From assembly GCA_005799545.1 (NCBI GenBank), contig SYGM01000089.1, positions 1-34,148 on the forward strand: a stretch of DNA of 34,148 bases. Reading direction: 5' to 3'. This stretch comes from Planctomycetia bacterium. GTDB lineage: Bacteria > Planctomycetota > UBA1135 > GCA-002686595. Below, one piece after another: positions 1 to 7,430 of this stretch; position 1 is the stretch's first letter; each line of letters begins with the position of its first letter. The position numbers were made by a program, and so were the translations under genes. The notes beneath the pieces are model-generated. The model made no database searches, was not told the origin of the DNA, and saw only the letters and a program-made list of their open reading frames with translations.

Positions 1-125
1 CAGCTGAGGCACTGAAAGCGCGGCACCTTGTCCGTGTCGCACTTGCGCCGGTAGAAGCCTCGGCAGCGGTAGATCGGCGGGCTGACGTGACAGTACGGGC
101 ACTCCGGCGGCGTGAAGGGTTTCAA
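1..125 (-). CDS. Zinc-ribbon transposase-like protein, N-terminal part (cut by window edge)
   Basis: The reverse strand opens with TTG at 125-123, preceded by a strong AAGGAGA Shine-Dalgarno at 135-129, and stays open to the window edge for 41 full codons. The peptide has CPYC at residues 9-12, then a basic stretch (RGFYRRK, 23-28) and FQC at 37-39; the next codon starts TG, so a second CxxC is likely. The CPxC, basic linker, R-F/Y-Q-C arrangement is that of the N-terminal zinc ribbon found in many IS1/IS1595-type and other DDE transposases, where it binds DNA. The catalytic part lies outside the window, so this could instead be a domesticated or non-mobile zinc-ribbon protein. A hairpin overlaps its ribosome binding site. 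Confidence 0.6.
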   Translation of the reverse strand, partial: MKPFTPPECPYCHVSPPIYRCRGFYRRKCDTDKVPRFQCLS

Positions 126-132
126 GGGTCTC

Positions 133-163
133 CTTGCCGGGTGGTGAAGGGTGTCCCGGCAAG
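133..163 (-). promoter_or_regulatory. Inverted repeat overlapping the ribosome binding site of the transposase-like gene
   Basis: CTTGCCGGG at 133-141 and CCCGGCAAG at 155-163 form a perfect 9-bp inverted repeat with a 13-nt loop. In the minus-strand transcript the 3' arm runs directly into AAGGAGA, so its last bases pair with the start of the Shine-Dalgarno. A hairpin here could reduce translation initiation, as in several IS families that limit transposase expression from read-through transcripts. The structure is seen directly; the regulatory role is inferred. Confidence 0.5.
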
Positions 164-209
164 AGACCTGACGGTGCCGGCCCTAAGACCTCGCGCTTTT
201 TTTGGAGCT

Positions 210-238
210 TTGAGACCCGAGACTGGGAGCAGTATCCT
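210..238 (+). promoter_or_regulatory. Putative sigma70-type promoter for the glycosyltransferase gene
   Basis: TTGAGA at 210-215 (5 of 6 matches to the -35 consensus) and TATCCT at 233-238 (4 of 6 to the -10) are separated by 17 bases. Transcription would begin about 5 bases before the GTG at 250, giving an almost leaderless message, which fits the weak Shine-Dalgarno there. The remainder of the 126-249 interval holds a T7 run at about 197-203 and the hairpin described separately, and nothing else I can name. Confidence 0.35.
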
Positions 239-249
239 GCGGTGGAGCC

Positions 250-1449
250 GTGCGGATCCTGTTCCTCTCCCAGCGTGTCCCCTACCCGCCCAACCGCGGA
301 GACAAGATCACCACATGGCGGTTGGTGGAGCGCATGCGCCGCAGCCATGAGGTGCGCTGTGTCGCTTTTTCGCACGGCGAGGCGGACGAAGCCGGGGCGC
401 GCGAGCTGCGCGCGATGGGCGTGCCGATTCGGACGGTTCCCTACCGCGACAAATGGGCCAAGCTGTGTGCCTTGCCCCTGCTGCTCGGATCGCGGCCTTT
501 GACGCTGGGTGTCTATGGATCGCGGGCGCTGCAGCGCATCGTCGATGAGGAGATCGCGGAGGCGGACATGGCCTATGCCTACTCGTCGTCGATGGGCGCG
601 TTCTTGGAGCCGCATGCGCGCATCCCGCGGGTGATGCACTTCGGTGAGCTCGACAGCGACAAGTGGCGTCAGTATTCCGAACGCATGGGGCCTCCGATGT
701 CCTGGGTCTACTCGCGTGAGGCGCGGACGCTGCTCGAGTTCGAAAGGCGGATTGCGCGGAGCTTCGCGGAGAATGTCGTGTGCACAGAGCTCGAGCGGCG
801 GGTGTTTCAGCAGGCGATCCCGGGCGCTTCGTGCCTAGTGCTGCAGAACGGCGTCGATCTGGAGTACTTCCATCCGCGGGGCCATGCTCCCGAAAGGGGA
901 CAGCTCGCCTTCACCGGCGTGATGAACTATCACCCCAACGCCGAGGGCTGCATCTGGTTCGTTGAGTCCATCCTGCCGCGCATCCGCGCTCGGCATCCGG
1001 AGGCGCGCTTCGCCATCATCGGCGCGCATCCCACGCCCGCCGTGCGGGCGCTCGAGCGCGTGCCCGGTGTCACCGTGACGGGTTTCGTGCGGGACACGCG
1101 CGAGCATCTGCGCAAGGCCGAGATCTCGGTGGCGCCGCTGCGCATCGCGCGCGGCATCCAGAACAAGGTTCTCGAGGCGATGGCCATGGGACTGCCGGTC
1201 GTGGGGACCACCTGCGCGACTCAAGGCGTGGGTGCACGTGACGGCGAGCATTATCTGGTGCGCGATGAGGAGCAGGCTTTCGCGGACGCCGTGAGCAGGC
1301 TGCTGGAGGATGCCGCCGAACGCCGCGCCAAGGCCGCCGCCGCGCGTGCCTTCGTGGAGACGCACTACGACTGGGAGCGGGTCTTCGAGCCGCTGGACGG
1401 CCTGATCGCGCGGTTGCTCGCGCAGGGCGGCCGATCTTCCCGCAGCTAG
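250..1449 (+). CDS. GT4-family glycosyltransferase, PEP-CTERM/EpsH-associated sugar transferase type
   Basis: This 399-residue protein starts at GTG 250 with MRILFLSQRVPYPPNRGDK, the N-terminal signature of the TIGR03087-type sugar transferases linked to exopolysaccharide/exosortase loci. It has a GT-B layout: an acceptor-binding half to about residue 195, NGVD at 200-203, and a donor half with YHPNAEGC, a GFV-containing segment and a KVLEAMAMGLPVV helix carrying the conserved glutamate that contacts the nucleotide sugar. It probably adds a sugar to a lipid-linked or cell-surface glycan at the cytoplasmic face of the membrane. No exosortase or polysaccharide genes are visible nearby, so the pathway is not fixed. 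It stands alone and converges on the next gene, sharing CTAG at 1446-1449 as overlapping stop codons. Confidence 0.85.
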   Translation: MRILFLSQRVPYPPNRGDKITTWRLVERMRRSHEVRCVAFSHGEADEAGARELRAMGVPIRTVPYRDKWAKLCALPLLLGSRPLTLGVYGSRALQRIVDEEIAEADMAYAYSSSMGAFLEPHARIPRVMHFGELDSDKWRQYSERMGPPMSWVYSREARTLLEFERRIARSFAENVVCTELERRVFQQAIPGASCLVLQNGVDLEYFHPRGHAPERGQLAFTGVMNYHPNAEGCIWFVESILPRIRARHPEARFAIIGAHPTPAVRALERVPGVTVTGFVRDTREHLRKAEISVAPLRIARGIQNKVLEAMAMGLPVVGTTCATQGVGARDGEHYLVRDEEQAFADAVSRLLEDAAERRAKAAAARAFVETHYDWERVFEPLDGLIARLLAQGGRSSRS

Positions 1450-4373
1450 CGCGCCTTCTTCGTAGCGGCGCTCTTGAGGAACTCCTCGAAGGCCTTCTGC
1501 AAGGCCTCCGGCTCGTCAAAACCCAGCTGCTTCCACGCTTCCTTGCGCTGCTTCGCCGTGTAGGCGCGACGCATGTAGTCGATGAAGCGCGTGCGGCCCT
1601 CGGTGCCCTGCCCGTGGATGAAGAAGTAGCTCAGCGCGCCGGCCTGATCGTAGAAGACCGCGGTGGGCGTGTAGCGGCGCGCCACCAGCGTGTTGCGCAG
1701 CTTGATATCGACGCCCTCTTCGATCTTGGTGAGCGCCTGGAAGCCCTTGTTGTCCATGTCGAGGATCTTCGCGGCGGGGAACAGTTCCCCCAGACCCGCG
1801 AGCACGCCGGCGGCATCGAGTGACTCGACCGTGGGGTCGTCGAAGCCGGGGCCATGGCGCTCAAACTCAAGCACTTGATCCTCGACGAAGCGCGCGATGC
1901 CCTCGATCACCCAGAAACCCGGCGCATCGGCTGAAGACCTGGCCTGCATGCCGGGCATCGGGCTCCAGACCTGATCGAGGTAGTGGTGCGTCAGCTCGTG
2001 CGCCACCACGGAGAACAGCTGCTGCTCACGCATGCCGCTGAGCACGGCGTTCTCCTCGGGCACGTAGAAACGCGACACGTTCTCGCCCGGTGAGTAGTAG
2101 CCCGCGGTCCAGGAGAGCTTCTCCTTGCCGTCCTCGCCGTTCTCATTGAGGTAGTCCTCGCGGTTCTTGTGCAGACGAACCTGCAGGCGACCGCTGTCGC
2201 GGTCGGCGCGACGGCCCTGCGGGTTGTCGTTGAGCAGCAATTCCAGCGCGCGAATGGCGAGCTCCCCGTCGCGCAGCACTCCGCTGACGATCTCGCGGTC
2301 CTGCTCGCGCGAAACGAGCACGAGATTGCGCGAGCGCAGCACGATCGTTCCGCTCTCCCAGATCTTGCCGCGGAAGCTCTTCCAGATCGCCGCTTCCCTC
2401 GGCATGAACTCGCCCTCGGAAGCGAGCAGGCTCTCGCTCCACGCCAGCCACTGCTCCACGGCATCGGGCTTGTCCGACCAGGGGAAGCCGGGATCGACCC
2501 AGTCCTTTGCCATGGCGAGCGCGCGCTCGTCCTGCGGAGCGAGCGTGCGCGCGAGTCCCGCCAGCGCCGAAGACGCGCGCGTCCAGCCGCGCGAAGAGCA
2601 CCACTCCAGAGCTGCCACCGCGCGATCCGCACTGGCCTTGCGCAGAGCCTGCTCTTCGCCCGCGATGCGCTCGCGCTGCGCCTCCACGTTGTTCGCGGTC
2701 GACTTCGTCGTGCCCGCCAGACGGTCGTTGAGCGCCTTCAGTTCGGGCGCGCTCGCTCCGAGCGTCTTGGTCTCCTCAACCAGCCGACGGCAGTCATCGG
2801 TGAGACGCTGGCGCAGATACTTGTCGAACAGGCCCACCAGTGCTTCGCGGTGCGAGCGCGACAGCGCTGCGCGCCAGGCCAGGTACAGCGGCCATTCACC
2901 GCCCGGCTTGAGCTCGGCCTCGCCGCCGGCTTCCACCAGCGCGAAATCCTCCGCGACAAAGCTGCGCTTTTCCTTGCCGACGGTCAGCGTGCCGTCCGAC
3001 GCTGCAGTGATATCACCGTCGAGGCGCGTGCCGTCGAACAGCACGACGCCGTTGCCTTCACCGGGAGCACTGCGCTTCGCCGTCGGCTTCGCGCTGCTTG
3101 CCGAACCGGTCTCCGGGCCCCCAGATGCGCCGTACATCGACAGGCGCTTGCCCTCGACATAGCCGATGCGACCGGGCCCCAGCGGCAACGCCGCGAGGTT
3201 CTTCGGCACATCCTTCGAAACCCAAAGCACTCGGCGGGTGGTGACATCCACGGCCCAGTTACCCAGATACAGCACCTGCTGCGCACCCGTGGGAGGACCT
3301 GCGAGCGCGGCATCGGGCCGTTCGTTGGCTTCGATCACCGGCCGGTAGCTGCCGTCCATGTTCTGGTGGATGAGCACGCCCTCTTCGCTGAAGCCGTACA
3401 TGCCTCCGCGCACCAGCGCAGGCCGACCGACGATCATCACTCCGCGCGCCTCACCGTCCTTGACGATCAGGCCGTAGGCGGTCTTGGTGAAGCCCTGCAG
3501 CGCCTTGGTGCCGACGATGCCCCAGGTGTCATCGCTGCCGACGCGCATCACCGCGGCCTGGCCGATGTCCTGCTCGATCTTGAGCGGGATGCGCTTCTCG
3601 ACATCGATCACGAACGAGGGTTCGGCCTTTCCGCCCTTGATCCAAGGGTTGATCGGCAGCCGCGAGGCGGTGATGAACAAGCCGACGTAGTTGGGGTGCA
3701 CAGCCGACTGCACGTAACCCAGTTGGTTGTCCTGCGAATCGGCGAGCGTGAGGCCCTTGAACACACCCGGCGTCGAAGCGACCACGCGCATCGCACTGAG
3801 GTCGATCGCCTGCAGCGTCTTCTGCGACTCCACGAACAGCAGGTTCTTCCACAGCAGCGGCTCTCCGGAGTACTTGCCGCCGAGCGAGCGCATCAGCTTC
3901 AGTTCCTTGCCACGGTGATTGAACAGCGAGATGGCTTCGCGCTGGACGACCACGACCTGGCTCTCCCAGGCACCGAGGAACAACTCCTCGTAGGAACCGA
4001 GCACCGCCTGACCCAGCGGCGCTCCATCCGCGGCCGAGAAGGCCTGCAGCTTGCGGCTCGAGCCCTGCGCCGTGATCACGAAGATCGTCTCGCCCCACGC
4101 TACGGGTTGCAGCGCCATGGCCCCCGGTTCCTTGGACCACAGCAGCCGGGGCTCGACGAGCAGAGGCGGCGTCTCGCTGGAGTTCCAACGCAGCGCGCTG
4201 CCGCCGGGTTGGTGCCAGTGAGGCGTGCCGCTGGTCGCCGGCCCCTCGCCGGAGCGTCCGGGCGTGGTCGGATTGTCCTGTCCCCGCAGCGGGTTCAACG
4301 CCCCTGCGGCAATGGTCGCAACGAGCAGGATGCAGGAGAGCCGGCGAAAGGGACGAGAGCGGGGCGCGCGCAT
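1446..4373 (-). CDS. Secreted beta-propeller/HExxH metallopeptidase-like protein
   Basis: A 975-residue protein beginning at ATG 4373 with a basic, hydrophobic signal peptide (RRLSCILLVATIAAGAL, about residues 10-26). An upstream extension of the frame has no plausible start. The N-terminal half has repeated short beta-rich units of PQQ/quinoprotein type (for example LWSKEPGAMALQPVAWG). The middle is charged and probably helical. The C-terminal part holds HELTHH at 792-797 followed by WVIEG with E824, the HExxH plus downstream Glu layout of gluzincin zinc peptidases, close in style to DUF1570 proteins of Planctomycetota. It is likely exported and may act on extracellular protein. It is transcribed away from the small membrane ORF and ends inside the stop of the glycosyltransferase gene. 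Substrate unknown. Confidence 0.8.
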   Translation of the reverse strand: MRAPRSRPFRRLSCILLVATIAAGALNPLRGQDNPTTPGRSGEGPATSGTPHWHQPGGSALRWNSSETPPLLVEPRLLWSKEPGAMALQPVAWGETIFVITAQGSSRKLQAFSAADGAPLGQAVLGSYEELFLGAWESQVVVVQREAISLFNHRGKELKLMRSLGGKYSGEPLLWKNLLFVESQKTLQAIDLSAMRVVASTPGVFKGLTLADSQDNQLGYVQSAVHPNYVGLFITASRLPINPWIKGGKAEPSFVIDVEKRIPLKIEQDIGQAAVMRVGSDDTWGIVGTKALQGFTKTAYGLIVKDGEARGVMIVGRPALVRGGMYGFSEEGVLIHQNMDGSYRPVIEANERPDAALAGPPTGAQQVLYLGNWAVDVTTRRVLWVSKDVPKNLAALPLGPGRIGYVEGKRLSMYGASGGPETGSASSAKPTAKRSAPGEGNGVVLFDGTRLDGDITAASDGTLTVGKEKRSFVAEDFALVEAGGEAELKPGGEWPLYLAWRAALSRSHREALVGLFDKYLRQRLTDDCRRLVEETKTLGASAPELKALNDRLAGTTKSTANNVEAQRERIAGEEQALRKASADRAVAALEWCSSRGWTRASSALAGLARTLAPQDERALAMAKDWVDPGFPWSDKPDAVEQWLAWSESLLASEGEFMPREAAIWKSFRGKIWESGTIVLRSRNLVLVSREQDREIVSGVLRDGELAIRALELLLNDNPQGRRADRDSGRLQVRLHKNREDYLNENGEDGKEKLSWTAGYYSPGENVSRFYVPEENAVLSGMREQQLFSVVAHELTHHYLDQVWSPMPGMQARSSADAPGFWVIEGIARFVEDQVLEFERHGPGFDDPTVESLDAAGVLAGLGELFPAAKILDMDNKGFQALTKIEEGVDIKLRNTLVARRYTPTAVFYDQAGALSYFFIHGQGTEGRTRFIDYMRRAYTAKQRKEAWKQLGFDEPEALQKAFEEFLKSAATKKAR

Positions 4374-4454
4374 GGTTGGGGATCCTGAGGATAGCCAGCG
4401 GATGGACGGTTTCCCGCGCGAGCCCGGACATCCCGGAGCGTCCTGTCTGGGTGA

Positions 4455-4697
4455 ATGGACTCGCAACACAGTCCCCGGCCTCACCCATGGTGGATCTGGC
4501 TGCTGGTGGGAGCTGCCCTCGCGGCCGGACTGTGGGGGCTGTGCGCCTGCTGGCCACCCCGCCCGGACGATCCCCTGCCGCTGCGCTGGGCACGCATCTG
4601 CGCCCTGCATCCCCTGCGGACTGCCTTGGGGCTGGGCTGTCTGGCCTTGGGGCTGTTGGGTGGTCGCTCCCTAGGAAGAATCGAGCCAACAGGTTAG
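4455..4697 (+). CDS. Small membrane protein, function unknown
   Basis: An 80-codon frame from ATG 4455 to TAG 4697. The product has two hydrophobic segments, WIWLLVGAALAAGLWGLCACW near residues 13-33 and TALGLGCLALGLLGG near residues 56-70, joined by a proline- and arginine-rich loop, so it reads as a two-helix membrane protein. The Shine-Dalgarno is poor. It fills the gap between the divergent metallopeptidase gene and the radical-SAM-like gene and runs the same way as the latter, 65 bases ahead of it. I do not recognise a family. A chance frame in GC-rich DNA remains possible, though the paired hydrophobic segments argue for a real protein. Confidence 0.4.
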   Translation: MDSQHSPRPHPWWIWLLVGAALAAGLWGLCACWPPRPDDPLPLRWARICALHPLRTALGLGCLALGLLGGRSLGRIEPTG

Positions 4698-4722
4698 AAT
4701 CGGCGATCACCCCCGCCCTGCA

Positions 4723-4739
4723 CCCTCATATCCTGAGGG
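4723..4739 (+). promoter_or_regulatory. Stem-loop in the leader of the radical-SAM-like gene
   Basis: CCCTCA at 4723-4728 and TGAGGG at 4734-4739 form a perfect 6-bp stem with a TATCC loop, ending 8 bases before the Shine-Dalgarno AGAGGAG. A TAGAAT element at 4695-4700 matches the -10 consensus 5 of 6, but I find no convincing -35. The stem could be a leader structure; its role is unknown. Confidence 0.3.
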
Positions 4740-4762
4740 CTATCACTAGAGGAGTATCCACT

Positions 4763-5536
4763 TTGGCCGCACCGACCATCCAACCGCTGGAGGCACCGCT
4801 CCCGGTTTTGCCCGACAGCCCGCTCATTTTTGGCCCCAAGAAGCTCGATCGACTGGGCCTGACGATGGCGGTTGACCTCGGCGGAGAGGATGTGGTCCTG
4901 TCGGTTTCGCGCGAAACCCGCATGCCGCGCGCCTCGGTGGTGGTCACGACCGCGGCCCGCTACATCATCCGCACCGCCAAGACCGGCGAGAAGCTGGAGA
5001 CCCTCGCGATCCATGGAACGGTCAATGACCCCACTTTGCACCCCGAATTCCGGGCAATTGCCACCAACTTGCGCGACCTTCGCAACAAGTGGTTCGCCAA
5101 GGCCAAGCTGGTTTTGGTGACCGACAACCCCAATTTTGACAACGGGGATGTCCGCGCGACCCTGTCGGTGTTTGACCGCATCGTGGTTCGCCTCGAAGCA
5201 GGCACGGCGAAGACCTATGCCGCGATTACGGGTAGGAAGAGCGCTAATTACAATACCTTTGTAGGCCAATTGCCCGTCTCCGAAAAGCTGACCATCCAGG
5301 CGCGATTCTACAAGGGCGAGGTCGACAACACCGCCGATGCCGAGGTCAAGGCCTGGGTCAAGAAGCTCGGCGAACTGAAGCCCCGCGAGGTCTACCTGCT
5401 CAACCCCGAGGCCAAGCCGACCAACAAGAAGCTCAAGCCCGCCACCAAGGCGCGCATCATCGAGATCGGCAAGGAGTTGACCGAGAAGACCGGCATTCAG
5501 GCCGTCATCCTCTCGACGGCCTCCGTGCTGGGCTGA
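4763..5536 (+). CDS. Cysteine-free radical-SAM-like protein (likely pseudoenzyme)
   Basis: A 257-residue protein starting at TTG 4763; the strong AGAGGAG at 4748-4754 with 8-nt spacing fixes this start over upstream ones. It follows the order of COG0731-type radical SAM proteins: FGPKKLDRLGLTMAVDL (23-39) resembles the GP-x-S-x-RLG-x-SLGIDL opening, HGTVNDPTLHPEF (84-96) resembles the SG-x-GEPTLHPEF SAM-binding strand, DNPNFDNGDV (121-130) and RLEAGTAKTYAAI (143-155) resemble the later LD-x-GT segment. The CX3CX2C motif for the 4Fe-4S cluster should follow residue 39, but V45, S49 and T52 fall at the expected spacing and the protein contains no cysteine. It therefore cannot do standard radical chemistry. 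It may bind SAM or RNA, or be structural. The ABC ATPase gene follows after 38 bases. Confidence 0.7.
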   Translation: MAAPTIQPLEAPLPVLPDSPLIFGPKKLDRLGLTMAVDLGGEDVVLSVSRETRMPRASVVVTTAARYIIRTAKTGEKLETLAIHGTVNDPTLHPEFRAIATNLRDLRNKWFAKAKLVLVTDNPNFDNGDVRATLSVFDRIVVRLEAGTAKTYAAITGRKSANYNTFVGQLPVSEKLTIQARFYKGEVDNTADAEVKAWVKKLGELKPREVYLLNPEAKPTNKKLKPATKARIIEIGKELTEKTGIQAVILSTASVLG

Positions 5537-5574
5537 TCGGCTTCACTGCGAACAAGGGCAAGCCGAACCCGGAC

Positions 5575-6339
5575 ATGATGCCGCTCGCGCGCCTCGAGCG
5601 TGTCGCCAAGCGCTACGGGGACTTGCATGCCCTGCGCGGCATCACGCTGGAGATCCGCCCCGGCGAGGTCTTCGGCTTGCTGGGCCGCAACGGGGCCGGG
5701 AAGACCACCGCGCTGCGGATCCTGACTGGGCTCTTGGCTCCCGACGAGGGTGCCGTGGAGATCGACGGCATCGACGTGCTGCGCCAGCCGCTCGAGGCGC
5801 GGCGCCGGATCGCGTTCGTGCCCGATGGCGCGCCGCTCTACTCCAACCTGAGCCCGTGGCAGCATCTGGAGCTGGTGGGCAGGCTCCATGCGCTCCCCTC
5901 TGCGACCGTGCGCAGCGAAGGCGAGCGTCTGCTCGCGGCCCTGGAGCTGGCGGAGCGCGGCAACGACCCCGTGGGACAGTTTTCGCGCGGCATGCGGCAG
6001 AAGACGGCGCTGGCGCTCGCGATCCTGCCCAAGCCCAAGCTGCTGGTGCTCGATGAGCCGCTCAACGGACTCGATGCCCCCACCACGGCGATGTTCAAGG
6101 AAGTGCTGCGACTGTGGGCGGATCGCGGCGGTGCCGTGATCTACACATCGCACCTGCTCGATGTCGTTGAGCGCGTCTGCGATCGCATGGCGCTGATCGA
6201 GGGCGGCATTGTCGCCGCCGAAGGCGATCTGGAAGCGCTGCGTCGTCGCGCAGGCACCGAAGGCAGCCTTGAAGAGCTGTTCCGGGTGCTGACGCACGCC
6301 GCGGATCCGCGCGAGCAGGCGCAGCGCTTGTTCGGCTAG
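5575..6339 (+). CDS. ABC transporter ATP-binding protein
   Basis: A 254-residue ABC ATPase starting at tandem ATG codons at 5575. Motifs in order: Walker A GRNGAGKT at 37-44, an FSRGM signature at 136-140 in place of LSGGQ (a variant common in ABC-2 type exporters), Walker B LLVLDE at 156-161, D-loop NGLD at 164-167 and switch histidine H193. The short single-domain form resembles CcmA/NatA-type subunits, which power ABC-2 permeases exporting drugs, lipids or ions. No permease directly follows; the best partner is the membrane protein at 7430-8848, beyond two minus-strand genes. The gene ends in CTAG (6336-6339), shared with the convergent thioesterase stop. Confidence 0.93.
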   Translation: MMPLARLERVAKRYGDLHALRGITLEIRPGEVFGLLGRNGAGKTTALRILTGLLAPDEGAVEIDGIDVLRQPLEARRRIAFVPDGAPLYSNLSPWQHLELVGRLHALPSATVRSEGERLLAALELAERGNDPVGQFSRGMRQKTALALAILPKPKLLVLDEPLNGLDAPTTAMFKEVLRLWADRGGAVIYTSHLLDVVERVCDRMALIEGGIVAAEGDLEALRRRAGTEGSLEELFRVLTHAADPREQAQRLFG

Positions 6340-6743
6340 AGCTGCTTGCCTTCGGGAAACAGGATCGGAGTGGGCTTCATGTCATCGCCCACCGCGACCA
6401 TGGTGACGTCGGCCTCCGTGACGTGAACGAACTCGCCGCCGCCGAAGCGCCGCTGCGCCCACACGGAAACGTGCACCGTGATCGAGCTGCGGCCGATGCG
6501 GATATTCTCGGTGAAGAATGAGACGAGATCGCCGACGAAGACCGGCTGCTTGAACTCGACCTTGTCCATCGAGACCGTCACGACCTTGCTCGGATGAAAC
6601 TTGTGTGCCTCGATCGCAGCCGCCAAGTCGATCTGCGAGAGGATGACGCCGCCGAAGATGGTGCCCAGCGCATTGGTGTCGCGCGGCATCATCAACTGAC
6701 GGACGGAAGGGATCTTGTCCTTGGGGTAGATCGGCTGGCTCAT
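6336..6743 (-). CDS. Acyl-CoA thioesterase, YciA-type hotdog protein
   Basis: This 135-residue single-hotdog protein hydrolyses acyl-CoA thioesters in the cytoplasm. The family signature is clear: PRDTNALGTIFGG at 20-32 with N24 and the central hotdog helix, D39 as the likely catalytic acid, a VEFKQPVFVGD segment near 62-72 and the final HVTEADVTMVAV strand. Length matches YciA (about 130 residues). Its ATG at 6743 overlaps the stop of the alpha/beta hydrolase gene in ATGA, so the two are probably translationally coupled. Substrate chain length cannot be read from sequence. Confidence 0.9.
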   Translation of the reverse strand: MSQPIYPKDKIPSVRQLMMPRDTNALGTIFGGVILSQIDLAAAIEAHKFHPSKVVTVSMDKVEFKQPVFVGDLVSFFTENIRIGRSSITVHVSVWAQRRFGGGEFVHVTEADVTMVAVGDDMKPTPILFPEGKQL

Positions 6744-7375
6744 GTTCTGGCGGCGAGGCAGCGCTCGGCCCAGCTGCGCACGCGCGCCTGCAGTTCCTGC
6801 GTTCTGGTCTCGAAGAAGTGGTTGGTGTCCGGGATCTCGTCGGTCTCGAGATTCGCCGGCAGTTCAGGGTACTGATCCTTGAGCTCCGCCAGCGTGCCGA
6901 ACTCGTCCTTGCCTGCCATCAGGATCAGGCCGGGTTGCCTCACATGGCGGATGAACGAGCAGTCATAGGCCCGCACCGGCAGGGCAACCAGCAGGATGCG
7001 ACGGATGCGCGCATCCTTGGGCGCAAAGGATGCGCTGGTGCGCGAGCCGAAGGAAAATCCGCCGGCCCACAGCTCCACGCCGGGAAACTCGCGCTCCATG
7101 TAGTCCAGCGCCGCACGCAGATCCTGCTCCTCAGCGCCCTTGCCGTCGTGAACGCCGGCGCTCTTGCCCACGCCGCGGAAGTTGAAGCGCAGCACGGCCA
7201 GCCCAGCCTCCTCCAGCCCTCGGGCCGAGCGGAAGACAGCCGTGGTGTTCATGGTGCCTCCGTGCAGCGGGTGAGGATGGCAGAAAACAGCCGCAGCAGG
7301 CGGACGCGCGCCGCCGGCAGGCCGCCAAAGCTTGGCTTCAAGCGGGCCGACGGCCCCGGGAATCATCAGGCTCAT
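6740..7375 (-). CDS. Alpha/beta hydrolase, COG2945-like
   Basis: A 211-residue compact alpha/beta hydrolase beginning at ATG 7375; the frame continues upstream but into the divergent gene. It has an oxyanion-hole segment HPHPLHGG (33-40), RFNFRGVGKS (63-72), the nucleophile elbow GFSFG with S108, an acid at D157 (AGKDE) and H186 near the end (PDTNHFF), so the Ser-Asp-His triad is complete. This small cap-less form is typical of COG2945 predicted esterases. It is the first gene of a two-gene operon with the thioesterase, which suggests a shared role in acyl-ester or acyl-CoA turnover. The divergent permease starts 54 bases away, across a repeat-rich promoter region. Confidence 0.88.
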   Translation of the reverse strand: MSLMIPGAVGPLEAKLWRPAGGARPPAAAVFCHPHPLHGGTMNTTAVFRSARGLEEAGLAVLRFNFRGVGKSAGVHDGKGAEEQDLRAALDYMEREFPGVELWAGGFSFGSRTSASFAPKDARIRRILLVALPVRAYDCSFIRHVRQPGLILMAGKDEFGTLAELKDQYPELPANLETDEIPDTNHFFETRTQELQARVRSWAERCLAART

Positions 7376-7380
7376 GGTGC

Positions 7381-7430
7381 CTGCGCAGTGTAGTCTCCTG
7401 CGCAGCGAGTTCCGCAAGCCGAGTTCCGCA
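7381..7430. promoter_or_regulatory. Divergent regulatory region with paired palindromes and an 11-bp direct repeat
   Basis: Between the hydrolase start (7375) and the permease start (7430) lie two copies of the self-complementary 8-mer CTGCGCAG, at 7381-7388 and 7398-7405, 17 bp apart. They are followed by two copies of CGAGTTCCGCA at 7406-7416 and 7420-7430, 14 bp apart; the second includes the A of the ATG. Such spacing suits a dimeric regulator binding successive turns of the helix. No regulator gene is adjacent. Confidence 0.4.

Noticed and set aside
2169-4388. A 739-codon open frame on the plus strand, antisense to the propeller/metallopeptidase gene.
   Set aside because: No recognisable domain, Arg/Ala/Gln-rich composition typical of a GC-rich shadow frame, and the opposite strand has a signal peptide and zinc motif.
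4376-4762. An upstream extension of the radical-SAM-like frame.
   Set aside because: Low-complexity composition and overlap with the small membrane ORF; the strong Shine-Dalgarno at 4748-4754 fixes the start at TTG 4763.
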